Notes under the pieces: model-generated
Databases searched by the model: none
The model's input: the letters and a program-made list of their open reading frames with translations, nothing else
Told to the model about the DNA's origin: nothing
Assembly (NCBI GenBank): GCA_019116185.1
Contig: DXCD01000156.1
Location: forward strand, 1-9,545
Reading direction: 5' to 3'
Source: Candidatus Mediterraneibacter stercorigallinarum
Lineage (GTDB): Bacteria > Bacillota > Clostridia > Lachnospirales > Lachnospiraceae
DNA length: 9,545 bases
Program-made: the position numbers and the translations under genes
Shown here: one piece after another, positions 1-6,487 of the stretch
Position numbering within the stretch: the stretch's first letter is position 1
Layout of the letters: each line of letters opens with the position of its first letter

Positions 1-94
1 GTATTCGTAGCGGACCGGGGTGTGGTTCCGGCTCCGTTCCACGATTTGAGAAAAACTACAAAGGAAGGAAACAAGGCGTTAATTGCCACGCGGA
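1..94 (+). repeat. Dispersed repeat, copy C (partial)
   Basis: The left arm of the palindrome, read on the plus strand, is the distal portion of the same repeat: GTATTCGT at 1-8 aligns with 9456-9463 of copy B. It is 92 of 94 identical to copy A. Its start, including any stop codon, would lie to the left of the window. If the pattern holds, a plus-strand gene ends about 70 bases before base 1. Confidence 0.75.
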
Positions 95-210
95 TGCCTG
101 ATGCGCAGTCGAATCGTCCGCGTGGCAATTAACGCCTTGTTTCCTTCCTTTGTAGTTTTTCTCAAATCGTGGAGCGGAGCCGGAACCACACCCCGGTCCG
201 CCACGAATAC
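1..210. repeat. 210-bp near-perfect palindrome with 94-bp arms
   Basis: Positions 1-94 are the reverse complement of 117-210 with two mismatches (position 9 against 202, and 37 against 174), separated by a 22-base spacer at 95-116. I compared the arms base by base. The right arm is the distal part of the repeat that starts at the stop codon of the ABC-F gene. The left arm is therefore a second copy of that repeat facing it head to head. The palindrome may extend beyond the window, because base 1 still pairs. Transcribed from either side, it would give a very long RNA hairpin. It could be a real intergenic region between two convergent genes, each ending in the repeat, or a fold-back assembly artefact. 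The unique spacer and the two mismatches speak somewhat against an artefact. Confidence 0.95.
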
Positions 211-278
211 GTCTTAAAACAACCTACGGTTTTCGGACGTTATATCCCTCGGCCGCCTCCCCGGCAAGTCCAGATTTA
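117..278 (-). repeat. Stop-codon-anchored dispersed repeat, copy A
   Basis: Read on the minus strand, this begins with the TAA stop of the ABC-F gene (278-276) and continues TAAATCTGGA. It matches the plus-strand sequence from 9388: about 25 of 29 bases in the first block, then 41 of 44 in the block running from AACGTCCG to GTGGCGG (241-198 on this copy). Beyond that, the copies differ by short indels. It can fold into three hairpins: 267-263 with 257-253 (loop GGGGA); 240-236 with 213-209, plus an inner 233-229 with 220-216; and 205-201 with 172-168. No T-run follows any of them, so it is not an ordinary intrinsic terminator. I do not recognise it as a named RNA or repeat family. Confidence 0.85.
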
Positions 279-2228
279 TTCAGCGAGTGACTCCCATTTT
301 TCGTAGAGTTCTTCGAGCTTTTCTTCATTTTCCGCCCGTTCGATGGACAGTTCCTGGCATTTCACGGAATTGGAGTACACTTCTTCCAGTGTCAGCTCGT
401 GGTCAATGGCTGCATTTCGTTCTTCCAGGCGGCTGATCTCTTCTTCGGTCTTTTTCAGGTCGCTTTTCCGTTTGCGTTCTTTTGCCTGATGTTCTTTCTG
501 CTCCTGCCAGCTCAGCGCGGATGCGCTGGCTGATGAGGCGGGAGATGAGCCGGAGGGAACGCCCGCGGTATTTCCGGCATTTCCGTTAGAATGGGAAGGG
601 GAAGAAGCGTAAGCCCGGGTGAGTTCTTCTTTTTTCTCCAGATAGTAGTCGTAATTTCCGATGTAATTGACAAAGGTCTGGTTGACCAGTTCCAGGATCC
701 GTGTTGCGGTCTGGTTGATAAAATAACGGTCATGTGACACGTAGAGCACGGTTCCGCTGTAATTGTTGAGAGCTTCCTCAAGGATTTCCTTGGACATGAT
801 ATCCAGATGGTTGGTTGGCTCGTCCAGTATGAGGAAGTTTGCCTCTGAGAGCATAAGCTTCGCCAGGGATACACGTCCTTTCTCCCCGCCGCTTAAGGTG
901 GAGATCTCCTGGAATACTTCATCTCCTGTGAACTGGAACGCGGCAAGGGTATTGCGGATCTGCGTGTTGTTCAGTGACGGGTAGTCGTCGGATATTTCAT
1001 CAAAGATAGTTTTGTTGTCATGGAGCACATGATGCTCCTGGTCGTAATATCCGATCTGTACTTTTGCGCCCAGGGTAAAAGATCCGGCGTCCGCCTTCTG
1101 GACTTGGTTCAGGATCTTGAGGAGCGTGGTCTTCCCTGTGCCGTTATCTCCGATGACGGCAACATGCTCTCCGCGCTTGATCTCAAAATTGACATCGCGG
1201 AACAGGATCTGGCTGCCGAACTGTTTGGAGAGCCCTTCCACGGAAAGGACGTCGTTTCCGCTGACACAGGACGGTTCCAGGGTAAAATGCATTTCTCTGG
1301 GCGCATCCTGGGGTTTCTCAACGGGCGTCATCTTTTCCAGCATCTTCTCCCGGCTTTCGGCGCGGCGGATCGATTTCTCGCGGTTAAAGGAGCGGAGCTT
1401 TTCGATGACTGCCTGCTGATGCCTGATCTCCCTCTGCTGGTTTAAGTATTCTTTGAGGCGGGCATCGCGGAGCTGCTGTTTTTTCTCCGAATATGCATGG
1501 TAGTTTCCTATGTACATGCGAAGCTCTCCGTTCTCAATCTCAACGACTTTTGTCACGACCCGGTTCAGGAAGAAACGGTCATGAGATACGATAAACACCG
1601 CTCCCTGGTAATTGCTCAGAAATGTCTCCAGCCATGCAATGGAATTTAAGTCCAGGTGGTTGGTCGGCTCGTCAAGGAGCAGGATGTCCGGATTTGTAAG
1701 GAGCAGCTTGCCGAGGGCGACACGGGTCTTCTGGCCTCCGGAGAGAGTATCCGTCTTTTTGGAAAACTCTTCTTCTGTAAAGCCCAGTCCTTTCAGGACG
1801 CCTGTGATCTCGCTCTCGCAGGCATAGCCGTTTCTTGCCTCAAACTCTGACTGGAGGCGGTTATATGTTTCCAGCCTGTTCTCCAGGGCGTCTCCGGACA
1901 GGCTTTTCAGCTCATGTTCAATAGAGCGGAGTTTCTGCTCCATCTCTATGACGTCAGCTTTCGCGCTCCGCAGCTCTTCGTATATTGTTCCGTGGGGGAT
2001 CAGATGCTGGTGCTGGGCAAGGTATCCGATGGTCTTTCCCTTAGCTAATATAATATCGCCTTCGTCTGTCGGCTCTTCATTCATGATCATTTTTAATATT
2101 GTAGATTTTCCGGCGCCGTTTACACCTACAAGAGCGGCTTTTTCTCTCTCTTCAATATGGAAAGAACCGTTCTTCACGATGAGCTTGTCGCCGAAAGATT
2201 TGCTGATATTGTGACATGCGAGTATCAT
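276..2228 (-). CDS. ydiF: ABC-F family ATPase, YdiF-type ribosome-associated factor
   Basis: A 650-residue protein with two ABC ATPase domains and no membrane segments, so it is a cytoplasmic ABC-F protein and not a transporter. The first domain has Walker A GVNGAGKST (35-43), signature LSGGQ (162-166), DEPTNHLD (186-193) and switch His 216. The second has GDNGTGKTT (360-368), LSGGE (445-449), DEPTNHLD (469-476) and His 499. The charged linker at about 245-305 is the region that contacts P-site tRNA in this family. A Ser/Ala/Gly/Asn-rich stretch (541-571) leads to a C-terminal coiled coil (about 575-648). Family members act on stalled ribosomes or tune translation, and some give antibiotic resistance. 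Length and the C-terminal coiled coil fit the YdiF/Uup branch and not a short resistance protein. The ATG at 2228 has a GAGGAGG ribosome site about six bases upstream. It is divergent from rex, and in B. subtilis ydiF also lies near rex (ydiH), which supports the name. The exact ribosomal role is unknown. Confidence 0.93.
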   Translation of the reverse strand: MILACHNISKSFGDKLIVKNGSFHIEEREKAALVGVNGAGKSTILKMIMNEEPTDEGDIILAKGKTIGYLAQHQHLIPHGTIYEELRSAKADVIEMEQKLRSIEHELKSLSGDALENRLETYNRLQSEFEARNGYACESEITGVLKGLGFTEEEFSKKTDTLSGGQKTRVALGKLLLTNPDILLLDEPTNHLDLNSIAWLETFLSNYQGAVFIVSHDRFFLNRVVTKVVEIENGELRMYIGNYHAYSEKKQQLRDARLKEYLNQQREIRHQQAVIEKLRSFNREKSIRRAESREKMLEKMTPVEKPQDAPREMHFTLEPSCVSGNDVLSVEGLSKQFGSQILFRDVNFEIKRGEHVAVIGDNGTGKTTLLKILNQVQKADAGSFTLGAKVQIGYYDQEHHVLHDNKTIFDEISDDYPSLNNTQIRNTLAAFQFTGDEVFQEISTLSGGEKGRVSLAKLMLSEANFLILDEPTNHLDIMSKEILEEALNNYSGTVLYVSHDRYFINQTATRILELVNQTFVNYIGNYDYYLEKKEELTRAYASSPSHSNGNAGNTAGVPSGSSPASSASASALSWQEQKEHQAKERKRKSDLKKTEEEISRLEERNAAIDHELTLEEVYSNSVKCQELSIERAENEEKLEELYEKWESLAE

Positions 2229-2251
2229 GGTACTCCTCCTCTCAGATAACC

Positions 2252-2279
2252 ATTATAACCGAAACAGGCTAAAATACAA
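2252..2279 (-). promoter_or_regulatory. Probable sigma-A promoter of the ABC-F gene
   Basis: On the minus strand there is a perfect -10 TATAAT (2257-2252), 16 bases after a weak -35 TTGTAT (2279-2274). Transcription would begin near 2245, leaving a leader of only about 17 bases that contains the GAGGAGG ribosome site. The -10 is strong and the -35 poor. No leader peptide or attenuator is possible in so short a leader, unlike many antibiotic-induced ABC-F resistance genes. Confidence 0.55.
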
Positions 2280-2346
2280 GAAAATTGTGAGTGGGGACGG
2301 AACGAAAAGAGCGTTGCGGAACGGGAGCAGAAGACCAAAGTAAAAA

Positions 2347-2375
2347 TTGACAGAATATTAACTATTTTATATAAT
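2347..2375 (+). promoter_or_regulatory. Consensus sigma-A promoter of rex, with possible Rex operator
   Basis: A perfect -35 TTGACA (2347-2352), a 17-base spacer and a perfect -10 TATAAT (2370-2375), with a start near 2382. The 18 bases at 2347-2364 also match the clostridial Rex operator pattern TTGTTAA-N4-TTAACAA at 10 of the 14 specified positions. This would place a Rex site over the -35, consistent with autoregulation. The right half TTAACTA is the better one. The promoter call is firm. The operator call is tentative, because the -35 itself contributes several of the matches. Confidence 0.8.
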
Positions 2376-2381
2376 AAACCA

Positions 2382-2488
2382 TATTGAGAAAAACGGACAG
2401 CGGTCTGTCTGGCGTGCAGAAAAAGTATGCTTTCTGCTGTGAGAAACAGCAGGGATGACGGGCTGCCGGGCGATGGAAGGTGATAGAA
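2382..2488 (+). other. Hairpin-rich rex leader with possible 18-codon uORF
   Basis: About 107 bases of leader separate the predicted transcription start from the rex start codon. It contains a GACAG/CTGTC hairpin (2396-2400 with 2405-2409) and two mutually exclusive 7-bp hairpins. GCAGAAA (2416-2422) pairs with TTTCTGC (2431-2437), whereas CTGCTGT (2434-2440) pairs with ACAGCAG (2446-2452). No T-run follows, so this is not a terminator. An ATG at 2427 opens an 18-codon frame (MLSAVRNSRDDGLPGDGR) whose TGA (2481-2483) lies inside the rex ribosome site. It has only a weak ribosome site of its own. A regulatory role is inference. Confidence 0.4.
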
Positions 2489-3133
2489 GTGGAGCATAGA
2501 AAAATATCCAGGGCGGTAATCTCAAGACTGCCGAGATATTACCGGTATCTTGGAGATCTTCTGGAAGCCGGTGTAGAGAGGATCTCATCAAATGACCTGA
2601 GCAAGAAGATGCATGTGACTGCATCCCAGATCCGGCAGGATCTGAATAATTTCGGAGGTTTCGGACAGCAGGGATACGGGTATAATGTAAAGTACCTGTA
2701 TACAGAGATCGGTAAGATCCTGGGACTTGACAAGACTCACAATTTTATTATTATCGGGGCCGGAAATTTAGGTCAGGCACTTGCAAATTACGCGTCATTT
2801 GAGCGCAGCGGCTTTGTGCTGAAGAGCCTTTTTGATGTGAATCCGCGTCTGGAGGGAGTGACCATACGCGGGATTCGGGTGCGGATGATGGATGAGCTGG
2901 TGGATTTTCTCCAGAATAATGATATTGAGATCGCGGCGCTTACGATCCCGAAATCCAAAGCAGTGGAAGTGGCAGATATATTGATCGCTAACGGGATCAA
3001 GGCAATATGGAATTTTGCCCACACAGATCTGACCCTGCCGAAGGATGTGATTGTGGAGAGTGTACATCTCTCGGACAGCCTTATGAAGCTGTCATACAAT
3101 ATCAGCCAGCGCGAGTCAGGGCAAAAAAAATAG
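2489..3133 (+). CDS. rex: Redox-sensing transcriptional repressor Rex
   Basis: A cytoplasmic repressor of fermentation and respiration genes that binds DNA as a dimer when NAD+ is high and is released by NADH. With the chosen GTG start it has 214 residues, the usual family length. Residues 1-77 form the winged helix (ISRLPRYYRYL, then TASQIRQDLNNFG). The Rossmann fold begins with GAGNLG (90-95). Late landmarks are WNF (174-176) and VHLSDSL (192-198), and the C-terminal helix is domain-swapped in known structures. An in-frame GTG at 2480 would add three residues, but it lies within the ribosome site GGAAGGTGAT (2475-2484). That site is well placed for 2489, so I prefer 2489. The gene has its own consensus promoter, with a possible Rex operator over the -35. 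It is followed by nnr after 147 bases containing hairpins. Confidence 0.96.
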   Translation: MEHRKISRAVISRLPRYYRYLGDLLEAGVERISSNDLSKKMHVTASQIRQDLNNFGGFGQQGYGYNVKYLYTEIGKILGLDKTHNFIIIGAGNLGQALANYASFERSGFVLKSLFDVNPRLEGVTIRGIRVRMMDELVDFLQNNDIEIAALTIPKSKAVEVADILIANGIKAIWNFAHTDLTLPKDVIVESVHLSDSLMKLSYNISQRESGQKK

Positions 3134-3149
3134 AAAAGAGCATAATACT

Positions 3150-3171
3150 GCCCCGCAGATGCCTGCGGGGT
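3150..3171 (+). terminator. Strong GC hairpin after rex, weak terminator candidate
   Basis: CCCCGCAG (3151-3158) pairs perfectly with CTGCGGGG (3163-3170) around the loop ATGC. A G-T pair (3150/3171) can extend the stem. The sequence after it, TATGTTTCGT, is only moderately T-rich, so it may be a partial terminator or an mRNA-stabilising 3' end between rex and nnr. The hairpin itself is certain and its activity is not. Confidence 0.5.
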
Positions 3172-3230
3172 ATGTTTCGTCATAATCAGAATAGGCAGTC
3201 CGCCATGCGCGCTGTCTATCCTGGCAAACA

Positions 3231-3254
3231 GGGACGGGCAAAAGAGGCTGTCCC
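3231..3254 (+). other. Imperfect hairpin ahead of nnr
   Basis: GGGAC (3231-3235) pairs with GTCCC (3250-3254), extended inward by a G-T and a G-C pair. It sits 14 bases before the nnr ribosome site. No T-run follows, so it does not look like a terminator. It could be a remnant of a repeat or a leader structure. I saw no clear promoter in the 3134-3267 gap, so nnr may depend on read-through from rex. Confidence 0.35.
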
Positions 3255-3280
3255 AAGAATAGAGAAAGAAGGTGGAGCAG

Positions 3281-4783
3281 ATGAGATATCTGCCGGATGG
3301 CGCGCAGATGCAGGCGGCCGATAAATATACCATAGAACAGCTGGGTGTGCCCTCGCTGGTGCTGATGGAGAGGGCAGCGCTGAAAGTAGTGGAAGCGATA
3401 CATGAAAAAGGGATCGATACTTCGAGGACGCTTGTGGTGTGCGGAAGCGGGAATAACGGCGGCGACGGGTTTGCCGTGGCACGGCTTCTGACAGAGGAAG
3501 GAATGCATGCGGAAGTGCTTTTCGCGGGAAACGAGGCATCTCTGAGCCAGGAATGCTCGCTTCAGAAACAGATTGCCGAACGGATGGGGATTCCTGTATT
3601 CACTGATATTCCGGAAGGGGAATATACTGTTATAATAGACGCGGTTTTCGGCGTGGGGCTGAGCAGGGATGTCTCGGGCAGATACGGTGAGATCATCCGG
3701 TGGATGAACAGCCGGGACTGCCGGAAAGTGGCAGTGGATATCCCTTCCGGCGTGTGCGCGGGGACAGGACGGATACTGGGGACAGCATTTCGCGCGGAAC
3801 TGACAGTCTCCATGGCATGCGTGAAGGCAGGATGCGAGCTGTTTCCCGGAAAAAACTGCGCGGGAGAGACAGTGGCAGTGCCCATCGGCATTAATCCTGA
3901 CTTTTTCAGAGAGAATCCCCGTGTGTGTTTCACATATGATCAGTCAGATATCCCGGGGCTGCTCCCGGTCCGCAGGGCAGACTCCCACAAGGGCAGTTAC
4001 GGAAAAGTCATTATGATCACAGGGAGCAGCGGGATGGCAGGCGCGTGCTATCTGTCCGCAAGGGCAGCCTATGCGGCAGGCGCGGGGCTGGTGCAGATCT
4101 ACACATCAGAAGACAACCGCGCGGTGATACAGCAGCTCATTCCGGAAGCGATTGTATCCTGTTACAGCAGCTATGACAGGGAACAGCTGACAGGGCTTCT
4201 TAAGTGGGCGGACGTTGTGTGCATCGGATGCGGTCTTGGCAGGAGTGAGGACTCAGAGAAGATCCTGCTCCATACATTAAAAGAGGCAGATATTCCCTGC
4301 ATCGCAGATGCAGACGGACTGAATATTTTAAGCGGGCATATGGAAGTGCTGAGGCAAAGACAGGCGCCGGTTATCGTGACACCGCACATGAAAGAGATGT
4401 CCCGGCTTACGGGAGAGAGCGTGGCAGAGATCGCGGAGAACCGGATACAGGCTGCCGGAAAGTTTGCTGAAGAGTACGGCGCAGTGTGCGTGCTCAAAGA
4501 CAGCCGGACAGTTGTAGCGCAGGATGGTCATCACACGTTTTTAAATCTCGCCGGAAATAATGCAATGGCAAAGGCGGGCTCAGGTGATGTGCTCGCAGGA
4601 GTGATCACAGGTCTTGCGGCCCAGGGAATGACAGCGTTCGACAGCGCGGCGCTGGGCGTGTTCCTCCATGCCTGCGGCGGAGACGAGGCGCGCGGGGAAA
4701 AGGGCGCGTACAGTGTGCTCGCGCAGGATCTCATCGCAGGGATAGAGAAGGTACTTCTGAAACAGGACAGAGGAGAAGAATAG
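3281..4783 (+). CDS. nnr: Bifunctional NAD(P)HX epimerase / ADP-dependent dehydratase
   Basis: Repairs hydrated NADH and NADPH: the N-terminal domain interconverts the R and S epimers, and the C-terminal domain dehydrates the S form using ADP. The protein has 500 residues from ATG 3281, typical of the fused bacterial enzyme. Residues 1-215 are the YjeF_N epimerase domain, with the GNNGGDGF loop (57-64) and the DIPSG segment (153-157). Residues 225-495 are the ribokinase-like dehydratase, with HKGSYGKV (236-243), DADGLN (343-348), TPH (367-369) and AGSGDVLAG (432-440), where Asp 436 is the expected catalytic residue. A GTG at 3272 could add three residues, but it overlaps the ribosome site AAGGTGG (3268-3274) that serves 3281. 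It follows rex, whose ligand is the cofactor this enzyme repairs. Its end carries the alr ribosome site, implying coupled translation. Confidence 0.95.
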   Translation: MRYLPDGAQMQAADKYTIEQLGVPSLVLMERAALKVVEAIHEKGIDTSRTLVVCGSGNNGGDGFAVARLLTEEGMHAEVLFAGNEASLSQECSLQKQIAERMGIPVFTDIPEGEYTVIIDAVFGVGLSRDVSGRYGEIIRWMNSRDCRKVAVDIPSGVCAGTGRILGTAFRAELTVSMACVKAGCELFPGKNCAGETVAVPIGINPDFFRENPRVCFTYDQSDIPGLLPVRRADSHKGSYGKVIMITGSSGMAGACYLSARAAYAAGAGLVQIYTSEDNRAVIQQLIPEAIVSCYSSYDREQLTGLLKWADVVCIGCGLGRSEDSEKILLHTLKEADIPCIADADGLNILSGHMEVLRQRQAPVIVTPHMKEMSRLTGESVAEIAENRIQAAGKFAEEYGAVCVLKDSRTVVAQDGHHTFLNLAGNNAMAKAGSGDVLAGVITGLAAQGMTAFDSAALGVFLHACGGDEARGEKGAYSVLAQDLIAGIEKVLLKQDRGEE

Positions 4784-4786
4784 ACA

Positions 4787-5935
4787 ATGAAACAGCATAA
4801 CAGAGTATATGCAAAGATCGATCTTGACGCGGTCTTATACAATATGGAGCAGATGAAAAAAAGGATCGGCGGGAATGCATGCCTGATCGCCGTGGTGAAG
4901 ACGGACGGATACGGGCACGGGGCAGTGCCGATCGCCAGGATGTTGGAGGAGGTACCCTATATATGGGGATATGCCGTGGCGTGTCTTGAGGAAGGGGTCC
5001 AGCTGAGAGAGGCGGGGATCCAAAAGCCGATCCTCGTGCTTGGTTGTGTGTTCCCGGACCAGTATGAAGAGATGATACGAAATGATATCCGGGCGGCAGT
5101 CTACACAGAAGACATGGCAAAGGGAATGTCAGAGGAAGCGGTCAGGCAGGAGAAGACCGTGTATTTCCACATTAAGATTGACACGGGAATGGGGAGGATC
5201 GGTTTTCCGGTAAATGAAGAGAGCGCGGATGCGGTCGAGAGGATCAGCCGCCTGCCGAATGTATGCCTGGAAGGGATGTTCACCCATTTTGCAAAGGCGG
5301 ATGAAAAGGATAAAACATATACACGGAAACAGCATGAGAAGTTCATCTGGATGAAGAGCCGGATGGAGGAACGGCAGATCCCGATCCGTTATTACGACTG
5401 TGACAACAGCGCGGGAATCATTGATTTCCCGGATATGAAGCATGACCTTGCAAGGGCGGGGATTTCTACCTATGGAATGTATCCGTCAGACGAGGTCAAT
5501 AAAGATGCCGTGGACTTGAAGCCTGCCTTGTCCCTGGTCAGCCATGTGACTTATGTCAAAGACGTAGAACCGGGCACGGCAATCAGTTACGGAGGGACTT
5601 TCGTGGCAGAGAAAAAGATGAGAGTTGCCACGATTCCCGTGGGGTATGGCGACGGTTATCCCAGGTCACTTTCCAATAAAGGTTCAGTACTGATCCACGG
5701 GAAGCGGGCAAGGATCCTGGGGAGAGTGTGCATGGACCAGTTCATGGCAGATGTGACAGATATCCCGGAAACGAAATTCATGGACCGGGCGGTCCTTGTA
5801 GGAGAGGACGGGGATGACCGGATCACTGTCGAAGAACTGGCAGAACTGAGCGGAAGATTCAACTATGAGTTCGTATGCTGTCTCGGAAAACGCATTCCGC
5901 GCATATATGAAAGAAACGGCAGGATCATGGAATAG
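4787..5935 (+). CDS. alr: Alanine racemase, PLP-dependent
   Basis: Converts L-alanine to D-alanine for peptidoglycan. It is a 382-residue cytoplasmic fold-type III enzyme. The PLP lysine is Lys 38 in AVVKTDGYGHG (35-45). HFAKAD (167-172), DNSAG (206-210) and the SYGGTF segment (267-272), which holds the second catalytic base Tyr 268, are all present. So are GYGDGYPR (286-293) and RVCMDQ (313-318). There is no membrane domain, so it is not a VanT-type serine racemase. Variants such as KTDGYGHG in place of KANAYGHG are seen in clostridial enzymes. ATG 4787 lies three bases after the nnr stop, and its AGGAG ribosome site (4771-4775) is inside nnr. The nnr-alr-mazF order resembles the alr-ndoAI-ndoA region of Bacillus. 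Whether this is the biosynthetic or a second catabolic copy cannot be told from the window. Confidence 0.96.
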   Translation: MKQHNRVYAKIDLDAVLYNMEQMKKRIGGNACLIAVVKTDGYGHGAVPIARMLEEVPYIWGYAVACLEEGVQLREAGIQKPILVLGCVFPDQYEEMIRNDIRAAVYTEDMAKGMSEEAVRQEKTVYFHIKIDTGMGRIGFPVNEESADAVERISRLPNVCLEGMFTHFAKADEKDKTYTRKQHEKFIWMKSRMEERQIPIRYYDCDNSAGIIDFPDMKHDLARAGISTYGMYPSDEVNKDAVDLKPALSLVSHVTYVKDVEPGTAISYGGTFVAEKKMRVATIPVGYGDGYPRSLSNKGSVLIHGKRARILGRVCMDQFMADVTDIPETKFMDRAVLVGEDGDDRITVEELAELSGRFNYEFVCCLGKRIPRIYERNGRIME

Positions 5936-5989
5936 CGTATACGGGGAAGCTTTGCGGGATCACAAAATAATGTATATCCGGAGGACGGG

Positions 5990-6109
5990 GTGACGGGAAT
6001 ACGGCTGAAGATTGATATCCCGGCAGGAATACATCCGATGAAACGGGGAATACTGAAGTATGCGGCATGCAGAAGACAGGTCAGGCATGCAGGGCGCATT
6101 AGTATGTAA
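5990..6109 (+). CDS. Possible 39-residue basic ORF between alr and mazF
   Basis: A GTG at 5990 follows a good ribosome site GGAGG (5980-5984, five bases away) and opens 39 codons ending at TAA 6107-6109. It starts MTGIRLKIDIPAGIHPMKRG and ends in a basic stretch rich in Arg. A seven-codon frame from ATG 5970 stops at TGA 5991-5993, overlapping the GTG. The ORF occupies the place where Bacillus and many clostridia have a MazE antitoxin, but it is less than half the usual antitoxin length. I see no ribbon-helix-helix or SpoVT/AbrB pattern. It may be a degenerate remnant, a new small protein or chance. The same spacer has the 9-base direct repeat GGCATGCAG at 6064-6072 and 6084-6092. Confidence 0.28.
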   Translation: MTGIRLKIDIPAGIHPMKRGILKYAACRRQVRHAGRISM

Positions 6110-6130
6110 ATCGGAGTGTGAGACAGATTG

Positions 6131-6475
6131 ATGATCAGACGCGGAGATATTTATTATGCCGACTTAAGCCCGGTAGTGGGGTCAGAGCAGGGCGGAATAC
6201 GCCCGGTCCTGATTATACAGAATAATGTGGGCAACAGGCATAGCCCCACAGTCATCTGTGCGGCGATCACTTCAAAGATGAACAAGGCGAAGCTGCCGAC
6301 CCATATAGAGATCAGCACGAGAGATTACAAGATCGTGAAAAATTCAGTGATTCTTCTGGAACAGATACGCACCATTGACAAGCAGAGGCTTAAAGAGTAC
6401 GTCTGTCATATTGACGGCGGGATGATGAGGAAGGTAGATCAGGCGATCAGGATCAGCCTGGAGCTTCCTACATAG
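6131..6475 (+). CDS. mazF: MazF/EndoA-type endoribonuclease toxin
   Basis: A sequence-specific mRNA endonuclease of the PemK/MazF family, 114 residues from ATG 6131. The N-terminal GDIYYADLSPVVGSEQGG (5-22), RPVLIIQN (24-31), AAIT (44-47), KLPTH (54-58) and ILLEQIRTIDKQRL follow B. subtilis EndoA (NdoA) almost residue for residue. The catalytic Arg 24 and Thr 47 are kept, so the toxin looks intact. EndoA-type enzymes cut at UACAU, and that specificity is inferred here. A TTG at 6128 could add one residue. The nearest ribosome site (GGAG, 6113-6116) is far from 6131, suggesting weak translation. No recognisable MazE lies beside it, only the 39-codon ORF upstream. A UACAU at 6469-6473 spans the last codon and the stop. 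Confidence 0.94.
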   Translation: MIRRGDIYYADLSPVVGSEQGGIRPVLIIQNNVGNRHSPTVICAAITSKMNKAKLPTHIEISTRDYKIVKNSVILLEQIRTIDKQRLKEYVCHIDGGMMRKVDQAIRISLELPT

Positions 6476-6487
6476 ACGGATGCCTTC

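Noticed and set aside
1..210. Terminal hairpin of a linear plasmid or phage
   Set aside because: All genes between the repeats are chromosomal housekeeping types. No replication, partition, telomere-resolvase or phage gene is present, and copy B at the other end is not palindromic within the window.
276..2228. Acquired antibiotic-resistance ABC-F gene
   Set aside because: YdiF-like length and C-terminal coiled coil, no leader peptide, very short 5' leader, and synteny with rex favour a housekeeping paralogue.
3231..3254. Insertion-sequence end or MITE remnant suggested by GGGAC/GTCCC
   Set aside because: There is only one short hairpin, with no matching second end and no target duplication; kept as a plain hairpin.
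6064..6092. GGCATGCAG direct repeat as a MazF operator
   Set aside because: Only two 9-base units, GCATGC is self-complementary, and no DNA-binding antitoxin is identified to bind it.
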